DNA of 64,000 nt. Origin: Botryosphaeria dothidea (taxonomy: Eukaryota > Ascomycota > Dothideomycetes > Botryosphaeriales > Botryosphaeriaceae). Positions within the stretch are counted from its first letter, which is position 1, and every line of letters starts with the position of its first letter. This document shows positions 55,487 to 64,000 of the stretch, in pieces. A program made the position numbers and the translations under genes. The notes under the pieces were generated by a model. The model was not told the DNA's origin and did no database searches. It saw only the letters and a list, made by a program, of their open reading frames with translations. The DNA is taken from assembly GCA_011503125.2 (NCBI GenBank), contig WWBZ02000082.1, forward strand, positions 1,984,001 to 2,048,000, given 5' to 3'.

Positions 55487-57232
55487 TGAGGGCGGTGTGG
55501 TGTGCTTATAGCTCAGGACTCTTGCAGGACCCGTCGTATCGGTCGAGCAGCGGCACTTCGTGTCGCGTGCACCACAATAAAAAAAGTACAACACGCTGAG
55601 GAACGGGCTGTGAAGTGGCAAGGGGCAAGGCTTGCTGGGCAACAGGTCTTTACGGCTGGCCTCAAGGGCAGGTCGGACGTGGTACAAAGAGAGATAGGGA
55701 AGATAGGCGTCCGCTTCTGGCACCGGCTAGTGGCGATAACAAACAGAACCCCTGTGGCTAGAAGTTAGTGAGATTGCCAGAGCACCAGCGCGACAGCCCG
55801 CCAGCCACGCCCATTGCTGGGACCGTTCCAGCTACCACGGCTGTCACTGCTGTTGTTGAAAGAATCAACTCACGGGTGCTGCGTCAAGGGCGCTCAAAGG
55901 CGCGATATCGCGATGGGCTGGATGCGCGGTGATCCGCAGGCCCACTGAGGGGGAGCGTGCGCGCGGCTAGAAGCGGGTATGTACTTCGAAGTGCGAGGTG
56001 CCACGGCCAGCACGGTGCGAGGGCGGCGAAGAGGCGGTGGTGGCTGCTGAGTGAGGGCTTGACAGAGCTGGGAATCCGCAGGTGCAACGGAGGGCGGCAG
56101 GCGTCTAATATGTATATGACTCTAAGCGGCCGGTCAAGCTAGGGCGTCCGTCCGGAACAAAGGTCGAGACGTGCGATATTCACCATCGCGCTCGTCATCC
56201 GCTTCAAGCTCCACCCTCCCTCACTCCACAACAGGAACCCAGACAAGCCCGTTCCCCACATGCAGGCTTCACCGGAGGGCGCCAACCTCTGAAAACTCGT
56301 GTCGTCAAGGCCGCTGCCAGCGATGCACGGCGGTCATCCCGTCCCGCTGCCGTCGCCCCTGCTCGCCGGGCCACTCGCCTGCTTCAGACGCGCATGCCTT
56401 CGCGCCCGCTGCGAATCAGCGCCGTCTAGGCCCCTCGCAGCCTACCGGATCGTCGCCGCTGTTCTCTCCACGCCCGTTGCACACGCACACATGATAGGAC
56501 ACCATCCCAACGTGCTGTGATTCCACTGTGCGTGCACCGTGCTCGGCACAAAGCCACGGGTGTTTGCTCGTGTCTAGAACCATCGCTGCTCCACAACCTT
56601 GTGTGGGAAGGCAGTTTACCCGATCAAACCAGTAGGCTCCCAAGTTCGCAGAGCAAGCTTCACGCAAACAGGCATTGTTGGTGTGGGTACGCCAGAAAGC
56701 CATCCTCGATCTCCAAGTTTCACCGTGTCAGGGATGAAGCGCTGTCCGAACCTGACCGGTTGCTGCGGGGTATTCCGTGCTGCGTTTTCAAGGAACACAC
56801 AACCTTTTCGAACCGTGGTGTCCGGGAATTCTGTTGCCTGCAGCAACTGAGTATTCATGTGCAGCCACCTGATAACTGACCCGGCCCGACTCGAAATTTC
56901 TTCAAAGCCCACGGACTGGCCACCGGTAACACGTGCTGGTGACTGCTCCAACACGTGCTTGCGAAGGCTCGTACGGCTGGTTCTTCGTACGTCAACTTCC
57001 AGCTTTGCTAACGGCAACTACTATTTTGTGGACCGCCTTCGGCCCCGCGGGAATGCCACAAGCGCCTTGATCCGAGCACCTTGGTAAAATTCGTTGTCCT
57101 GGCGGACCCTGCGTCTATTTTTTCCTGCCAGGCCCGCTTTCTAGACGCTGTGCCCGGACCCGCTTCCGGCGACCGGAACAATCCTCTTACGACACTCGCA
57201 AGGTACCAGCGCGCCGAACACAGGCCAGGCTA
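55487..57232. other. 1.7-kb stretch without a supported gene
   Basis: The Ecl1-type gene promoter should take the first several hundred bases; the EFM3 3' UTR should take the end. Frames of 60-130 codons occur on both strands (for example 56171-56494 +, 56517-56879 +, 56616-57017 -), but none shows motifs or joins to another by splicing. No repeat or RNA gene is seen. Confidence 0.4.
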
Positions 57233-58789
57233 TCATTGGACCGCGAATGGATCGGAATCGCCAATTTTGGACACTTGGACGATCCGAATAGGGGTCGACG
57301 TTGGGTAGAATGGTCCATTCTGGTCGTCGACGTGAGGCGGTGCAAAATCGATGTCTTGAAGACTCAGCTTGTTCCGACCTGAAACGGTCGTCAGCCAACT
57401 ATCCGGGGGACACCAAGAGGCCGTGGCTTTTGATAGGTGGCTGGTGCAGGGAAGACGTACCACAAGCCACTTCAAATGCCTCAAACGTCTTCTCATTACG
57501 AATTGTGGCGGCGATCAAGATTTGCAGCGATGGCTGATGCTGGAACAAGTCAGCAAGTGTGAACACGAGTACCGGGATGACGGATGTGTCGTAAGTCTAC
57601 GTATGCAGCCGTTAGTAATGTGCTCTCCCAACCATGAGTCTGGCTTCAACTTACGACGTCCGCCCCGAGAACCACGTCATATTGATCGTTGGAGCCTTCC
57701 TCGTAGTAAAGGCTGTCTTTTAGGGCCCAGCTCCAGCCCCATCTCAGGACAATAGACTCTGTGTTGCTCCGTGCATCAAGTCCATTGAGGAACAGGTTCG
57801 TCTTGATGCTATCGACGACGCCTTCATCCCCATCCGTTGCAGTGGCCTTGGCAGCTTGCAGGTGCTTGGAGCAAAGAATCGAGAGCAGACCGGTGCCTGC
57901 CCCCAGTTCGAGCACTCTCTTGCCCTGGGTCCACTTTCTGCCAGTTCCGCTTGCCAAGTAGGTGCCGAGATGCAACGCGGCCTCCCAGGTGCGTAGGCCC
58001 GTCGTCCCAGACGATGAGATGACCGAACGAGACTCAAGTAGAGTGACCGCACGGTCATTGCCGAAGTTGTAGGTCACGTACGATTTGGTCTGCGCCGATG
58101 CAGACTCAGAGGGAAGGTTGGAGCCTAGAAGCATGGACAACGAAGACATGAGATCGTCTGATAGTTCCTACATGGCCGGCAGAACCCATGAATTAGTACG
58201 TTCAGAGAAGACGATTCCGCCACGAAAAGAACAAGTGTCTACAGAATGCGCCGCGCATCGCGAAGTGAGGAATGCATGTAAGTGTACAAGGCAAAGTAAC
58301 GGCTCACTCCATGCTGCTCGCACGTCGACCCAGATTCGTACGTTCGCGCTAGTGTTTCTGGAATGCGAACAGATCATAGTACTATTCCTGTCGAATGACT
58401 TTTTGTCTTGCAATAATAGAAAGAAAAGGGGCATTGTTGTGTCCCAGTGCATCTCGCTTCGCGATGCGCAGCCCAACAAAAAAAAGTCATAAGAGGAATT
58501 GATGATGCGAAAATAAAGGGGACGAGATTATGCGTACATCCTCCTCAGGATCATCGATGGCATTCTCGATGACAGACACAAGCTGCTTGAGCACGCGCAC
58601 TTGGTACCTCTCCGGGGGCGGATATTGAATTGAGTCCCTGTCGAACATTTCCTCAAAGAGCCATGCTTGGGCCTCAGGCCTCTTTAGGAGTTGCGCCTCA
58701 GGCCAGCGCATCTGCGCTGGATCTGAGAGTTGGAAGTATTGTGCACGGAAGATGTGCAGTGCCTGCATTTCATTTGGCGAGGCTTTCAT
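57233..58789 (-). CDS. EFM3: EFM3/FAM86-type protein-lysine methyltransferase
   Basis: Members methylate a lysine of elongation factor 2 (yeast Efm3, human EEF2KMT/FAM86A). Four exons: 58538-58789, 57655-58167, 57461-57596 and 57233-57378, giving 348 residues. The N-terminal FAM86-type region has LHIFRAQYFQLSDPAQMRWP. ELSDDLMSSLSMLLGSNLPS then leads to KSYVTYNFG. The seven-beta-strand methyltransferase domain has TGLRTWEAALHLGTYL, motif I KRVLELGAGTGLLSIL, the acidic ATDGDEGVVDSI and the catalytic-region LGADVTYDTSVIPVL. It ends with PFYPTSTPIRIVQVSKIG, typical of FAM86. The first intron is unusually long (370 nt) and has a perfect TACTAAT branch site. Family is firm; the exact substrate is by homology. 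Confidence 0.87.
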
Positions 58790-59141
58790 GGCAGCGGTTC
58801 TGCTATGCGGGGTGAATGTTCGCAGCAGCAGATGCAAGTGCAGTGTTTGATGTTCGTGCGGTGCGGCGGCGGCAACCACCTAGCGTTTAGCGAGTCTTGG
58901 CACGACACCGCACACGACAATGGGCAGTTTTGCTCTTTTGCGAATCTTCGCATCACCGACGACGACCGGCAACTTGCTGCGACAACCCACACACATCCCC
59001 AGGATCACGCCGCAGGACCTTTGAGCCCCTCTCAGTACGTTGCACCGCGCGCCCTGCTCTTTTTTTTTCCTGCGTCGTCTGTTAGAGCGCCGGTCTGACT
59101 CCAGCACAGCCCGTCCCGGTCCCTACGATCCTCTCGTCAAG
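58790..59141. promoter_or_regulatory. Divergent EFM3/eS24 promoter region
   Basis: 352 bases holding both promoters. A T run with C (near 59060) lies shortly before the eS24 start, a common feature upstream of fungal ribosomal protein genes. No ORF is supported. Confidence 0.5.
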
Positions 59142-59689
59142 ATGGCCGACTCGCAAGTTACTCTGCGCACGCGCAAGTTCATCCGCAACCCTCTCCTTGG
59201 CCGCAAGCAGATGGTTGTGTAAGTTTCCGATGCATACCGATCGAGCGCCACAATACGTCTAACAACGTCCTCCAGGGATGTCCTCCACCCCAACCGCCCC
59301 AACGTCTCCAAGGATGAGCTCCGCGACAAGTTGGCTCAGCTCTACAAGGCCAACAAGGACCAGGTCAACTGCTTCGGCTTCAGGACCCAGTACGGTGGTG
59401 GCAAGAGCACCGGCTTCGCTCTCATCTACGACTCCAACGAGGCGATGAAGAAGTTCGAGCCTCACTACAGACTGGTCCGCGTTGGCATGGCCAGCAAGAT
59501 TGAGAAGGCCAGCAGGCAGCAGCGTACGTACAATTGGTTTCTTCGGACGAGCGGAGGCTGCCGCCTTGGATGGATTTTGGAAGAACATGTACTGACGGAT
59601 ATCTGCGAACAGGCAAGCAGCGCAAGAACAGGTCCAAGGAGTTCCGGGGCACTGCCAAGAACAAGGGTGGCAAGAAGGACAAGAAATAA
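59142..59689 (+). CDS. RPS24: 40S ribosomal protein eS24
   Basis: Small-subunit ribosomal protein of 133 residues. Three exons, 59142-59218, 59276-59523 and 59613-59689. It begins [20 protein letters not shown], continues [20 protein letters not shown] and [20 protein letters not shown], and ends with the basic tail [18 protein letters not shown]. All junctions keep frame and the length matches the family. The second intron is 89 nt. Confidence 0.97.
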
Positions 59690-60985
59690 GCGGATCGCGG
59701 TTGACGGGGTCGTGGGCGAAAACGGATCATTTGCATCACGGTCATGGCGGGATGATGGCTGGCAGAGGTTTCGTGTACATGATTGCACGTTCAATCCTCA
59801 TGCAGCTTGGGAAAAAACTAGGCGCTTGCTCTGTCTGTAGACCCGACATGGCATAGCATACCAATGGAATCTCATTCACGGTTACGATCCGAAGCCCGCC
59901 TCTTTATATCGTCTACAAAATACGCGGGTTTACCACGTCGAACCTGCAATGATTCGGAAAGCACGGAACCGGAGGACAACAAAATATCAACGTTTGGCGG
60001 TCGGAATATTGGATTAGACTTGTTTGCTTGAACTGTGGTGTCACTCTGCTTCTTGATGTCGTAAAAGATTACGTCGCTCACGATTTTCAGCATACTACAA
60101 CACCTTGTGCTCAGCCTGGGGTCTTCTGACTTGATAACTGCGAATACCATGTTCCAACTCTTCATCTACTGCTTCCGTTTGCAACTTGCTTTTTGATAAT
60201 CGCTTGAGTGACAAAACCAGGGTCTGCGCACACGCGTGCAGTGCCTACATCAACTTGTCCAAATTCTCGATTTTGAATTTTTCCCGTCGAAGATACTATC
60301 ATCGTTGACTTGTTTTCTTGCAACGTATGGTACCAACCTACTTGGAATGACTGCCAAAGGTACCATTATACTGCAATTGCTGATCGGGCCTTGAGATAAT
60401 TTACTCACAGACCCGCAAAACCCATGAGCAGGGTTGTGAATGGATGACTGCTATTGTCAGCATAGCTATAGTTGTGAGAATGTAACTCAGAATCGGAAGT
60501 CTGGATTCGAGAAGCCAGAGCTTAGTGAAGTCAATCCCTGCAGGCACTCTGAGTGTTGTTAGGGTAGATAGCGGCCACCAAGCACCTACCACAGCGTCAA
60601 AGCTTCAAGGTACCGCAGGCAGCCGGCAAACGGCACATCGCGTAAATTGAAGACCCCAAGTGTAATAATTGCGAAAGCTGACACCAGTTTCTTCGTTCTG
60701 TTGCGCTTGATAAGAAAATCGGCCAGGGTTTTCAGGAACCAGTTCGGATTTCAGTTGCGGGCGGGCACAGCGCTAAAGCGAGCTGGGCACCCACCACCGG
60801 CAAAGACGTCACCTTCAGCCCCATTCCCAAGGCTCGCTGGACCTCGCAGCTCTGCAGATCGCGCACTACTCTCTCCACAACCAGCCTCCACCGCACCCTC
60901 GCGCCCAGACTGAGCCTCACATTTTGTCGCGCCCAACAACTCCAACAAGCACTCTCTGTCGCTCGGCGCCGCGCAGCACTTCACC
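59690..60985. other. Intergenic between eS24 and SNX41
   Basis: 1.3 kb. A 97-codon minus-strand frame (59872-60165) is the longest and has no recognised motif. 60760-60980 is C-rich and should be the SNX41 leader. Nothing else is seen. Confidence 0.45.
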
Positions 60986-63153
60986 ATGTGGGACGATGAG
61001 GATAACAACCCATACGGCTCATTCGAGCGCCATGATTCCTCACCTTCGCAGATCGGCCATTTCGGCTCCCCCGGCGGGTGTATGCCTTCCATTTCCCAGT
61101 AGTAGACATCTATGCCTTTCGCTCTGACACAGACTCTCTAGTTCGTCCGATGACCCCGCCGTCCGAGGCGTCGTCCCCGCCTTTCGGCTCGCCAGAGTAC
61201 ATCACCCACCGGAGAGACCTTAGCGACGTCGAGTACGACGACGAGCCGCAACAGCCTCAGCGCATAGAACCCAAGAAGGGTGGCTACGATAGTCGTATCG
61301 AACAGATTCTCTACGAGAACCCGGAGTTACCCATTCTCATCACCGATGCCGGCAAGAGCGCGGAAGGCGGGGGCAAGTACATTGTCTACACCATCCGCAC
61401 TGGGGTTTGTGCGCTTAATTCCGTGCCCTTTCGCAAGACACTGAGACGATCATTTAGGATCTTGAAGTGCGCCGGAGGTATTCTGAGTTCGCGTCTCTGC
61501 GCAACACGCTCGTCAACCTTCACCCAACACTTATCATCCCCCCGATTCCGGAAAAGCATACCACCGCCGACTATGTCGCTAAGCCAATGAAGGCGAAGGA
61601 GGATGTCGGCATTATTGAATTGCGCAAACGCATGCTGGCAGTCTTCCTCAACCGGTGTAGAAGAATGCAGGAAGTCCGCGAAGATGGCGTTTGGTGGAGG
61701 TTCCTGGACCCCAACGTCAGCTGGGTATGCAACACAACACCAAAACCTGCATTTTCACGGCTTTCTATACTGACTAAAAACAGAGCGAGGTCCTTCACTC
61801 TCACCCAGTCGCGTCCCTTCCGTCCCACAGGCTCAAGGCGCCTCCGCTCGATGCTGCAAACCCCACTCCAGGCCACAACTATTTACCTATTCCATCAATG
61901 TCTGCTAGGCTCAAGTCGAGCGCTCAAACCACGACCGGTACGCCTACTTCACCGCCTCAACATCAGGCCCAGCCTTCTACTGCATCGCACAGTATACCCG
62001 GACCGCAAGTCTTCGGCCGTTTTCCTCCTACATCCCAGAACCTGTCCGAGGAAGAGCTTGACCCATATTTTGTAAACTTCGAGGCATCGTCGAAGGAGCT
62101 AGAGCATTTGTTGCAGGGTAGCATGGAAAAAGTTAACCGCCGAACGCTTGCTCATCTGAACAGTTGGGGGGATGATATGGCGGAATTGGGTGCCCGTTAC
62201 AATGCTTTCGCTTTGAACGAACAATCTCGTACTCTATCACAAGCTATTGAGAAGATGGGACAGGCTGTCGACTCTACATACATTCAGACGGCCGAGCTGT
62301 CATCTGCTTTGAGTGCGGGTTTCGCGGAGCCGATGCGAGAGAGTGCTCAGTTTGCTGGAATTGTACGGGACGTTTTGCGGTACCGCATCCTCAAGCGCGT
62401 ACAGGAAGAGATGGCAAGGGACGAACTGGATAGGAAGAGGCACTTGCTCCAGTCGCTGGAGCAGAGCGAGGCCGAAGCAAAGAGGATAGAGCAGTACCTC
62501 AACCAGACCGGGGCCCCGCCGCCGAGAAGATCCAATTCGACCGCATCTCAGCGAAGCAACAGCGACCCTCCGAGACCTGAAGAGGATGCGGCATCCATTG
62601 ACTCGGACTTTCCGCCCACCCACGGAGAATCGCACCCGCCACCTTCAGCAGCACAAGGCCAGCCTCAGCGATCCGAGCCGTCATCACCTGTGCACAAGAA
62701 GACTGCGAGTGGAAACTTTGTGACGTCGAAGATCTTTGGCAGAGTCAGTCATGCCTTCCAGGGCATCGTGGATGTTGATCCGGAAAGGACGCGAAGGGAT
62801 CAGATTGGCAAGACGAGAGAGAGCATATCTCAGGTAATGACGATCACCGAATATTTTAATCTACTGCTGCTAACATGAGTGTAGCTTGAACAAGCTTTGG
62901 GTGTTGCGGACAAGGACGTTAAGGATGCAAGCGTGGGAGTGCTGAAGGATCTGAAAAGATTCCAGTGTGAAAAAGAAGAAGACCTCAGGCGATACATGGT
63001 GAGTGCTCCTGTGTGACGTACGATCAGTGTCCGTACTAATCTATCCAGATTGCTTTCGCCAAGTGTCATATCGAGTGGGCAAAGAGGAACCAAGCTTCGT
63101 GGGAAGAGGCAAAGGCGGAGATTCAGAATATTCAGGCGGCTCCTCAGGAGTGA
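60986..63153 (+). CDS. SNX41: Sorting nexin 41 (PX-BAR, Atg20-type)
   Basis: It binds PI3P on endosomes, sorts cargo back to the Golgi and takes part in selective autophagy with Snx4. Six exons: 60986-61079, 61133-61404, 61458-61724, 61784-62833, 62885-62998 and 63049-63153, giving 633 residues. It starts MWDDEDNNPYGSFERHDSS, the family hallmark. The PX domain (about residues 95-220) has GGYDSRIEQILYENPELPIL, YTIRTGDLEVRRRYSEFASL (PI3P-binding Arg) and TLIIPPIPEKHTTADYV. The BAR-like coiled region spans about 290-600, split by a Ser/Pro-rich insert before GNFVTSKIFGRVSHAFQGIV. It ends at IAFAKCHIEWAKRNQASWEE. The small exons 5 and 6 (114 and 105 nt) keep frame. Confidence 0.95.
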
Positions 63154-63338
63154 TAAGGAACGATACCAGCTTTTGATTCTATCGAATGGGGGCGTTGTTG
63201 TACGGTACAGAAGTAGAACGTAATGGGTAATGCCATAGGACATTCGCTAAGATAGGGCGATACTTGTACTGCTTAAAAAAGGGTGATCATGCTAGCACTC
63301 GAAACTCTCGATTAGTCTCTTCCATCGCCATGTGCTAA
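63154..63338. other. Short spacer between convergent genes
   Basis: 185 bases of 3' flank between SNX41 and the nickel transporter. Nothing else is visible. Confidence 0.5.
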
Positions 63339-64000
63339 CTAAGCCTGTCCGCCAACTTCCTGCGCTGAGACCTGCTGACCAGCTTTCTTGTCTCTGCTCT
63401 GCTGCTGCTCCTGCGGCTGACCTTCAACCGACAAATCGACTGTGCCATAGGGCGTGCCCCTCTGACGAGGAGGGCTTTCAATGCCTTCGCCGGAGAGTGG
63501 CGTGTCTTGCGGATCTTGGTCATCACTCGTGAGCAGAGCCTGGTTCCTCTCACGCTTCTCGTCAATGCGTCGGCGCCAAGGCTTGTAAAGCAGGACGCTG
63601 AGGGCACCGAAGACAATGAAGGAGCCGCAGATGGCGCCACCTATAGGTTCGGGTCAGGAACTTTAACGCTGACCAAGAGCAAAAAGTAGAAGAGTAGGAT
63701 CATGACAACTCACCAATAATCTCATAGTTGTCGCCCGCCTTCTCGACGCCATCCCAGAACCTGCCGGTCGGCTCGGCGACGTTGAGCACGAGGGTGAGCA
63801 GCTGGATGACGCCGATGACGAGGGCGACGACGACGGTGATGACGGTCAGCACGATGCTGTAGTAGAGGATGGCGATGCGGTCGCGTGCCAGCGCGGTGGA
63901 CGTGTACAGCGACATCATCAGCGCGCCGTCGGCCGTATCGAGCAGGCACATGCCCGCCGTGAAGAGCACGGGGAAGATCAGGATCAGCCAGATCGAGGTG
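63339..64000 (-). CDS. High-affinity nickel transporter (NiCoT/Nic1-like), 5' part outside window
   Basis: Nic1-type permeases import nickel, in fungi mainly to supply urease. Two exons are visible: 63714-64000 (continuing past the right edge) and 63339-63640, with a 73-nt intron that has a CTGACC branch. The visible part starts TSIWLILIFPVLFTAGMCLL and continues with DTADGALMM, the conserved NiCoT segment, then YYSIVLTVITVVVALVIGVI, EPTGRFWDGVEKAGDNYEII and GGAICGSFIVFGALSVLLYK. These are the last three membrane helices of the family. The cytoplasmic tail is Gln/Ser-rich (EGQPQEQQQSRDKK). About 195 residues are visible of an expected 400 or so. Confidence 0.85.

Noticed and set aside
59872..60165. 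97-codon minus frame downstream of eS24
   Set aside because: No motif, no splice partner and no family resemblance.

Overview
The window reads as a gene-dense piece of a filamentous ascomycete (Pezizomycotina) chromosome. The basis is gene content (SNX41, KEI1, SUV3, QNS1, TLG2, a DUF7730-like protein, Dal5-type transporters), many short GT-AG introns of about 45-130 nt with CTRAC-like branch points, and intergenic spacers of 0.1-2 kb. The class is uncertain; Dothideomycetes is a weak guess. I support 30 genes, two of them cut by the window ends. I see no rRNA, tRNA, CRISPR array, transposon or virus-like gene. Exon borders were set by hand from frame, splice signals and remembered family conservation, so they are models, not transcript data.

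Layout. 1-15.7 kb is housekeeping: KEI1 (sphingolipid synthesis, cut at the left edge), SUV3 (mitochondrial RNA helicase, with an apparent frame break), SEC1 (exocytosis), a Pro-rich single-pass membrane protein with a Cys-rich ectodomain, OMA1 (mitochondrial protease), CEG1 (mRNA capping), ISY1 (splicing) and the start of RMD1. 15-31 kb holds RMD1, QNS1 (NAD synthesis), a divergent FAD-monooxygenase/MFS pair, a RING-PHD protein of the PHRF1 kind, ribosomal protein eL43 and a saccharopine-dehydrogenase-like oxidoreductase.

31-41 kb is the metabolic core. It has a GlcG/HbpS-like protein, a class I glutamine-amidotransferase-like protein divergent from a Dal5-type transporter, and then acetate kinase and phosphoketolase transcribed divergently from one 0.9-kb promoter. 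The two enzymes are consecutive steps: phosphoketolase makes acetyl phosphate from xylulose-5-P or fructose-6-P, and acetate kinase turns it into acetate and ATP.

41-64 kb holds TLG2 (Golgi/endosome syntaxin), calmodulin, a 949-aa orphan protein with a very GC-rich middle, a trans-3-hydroxyproline dehydratase, a Rossmann-fold NAD(P) protein, a DUF7730-like gene with no visible first exon, an Ecl1-type zinc protein, an EFM3/FAM86 methyltransferase, ribosomal protein eS24, SNX41 and a NIC1-type nickel transporter cut by the right edge. The emptiest stretches are 52.4-54.4 and 55.5-57.2 kb.
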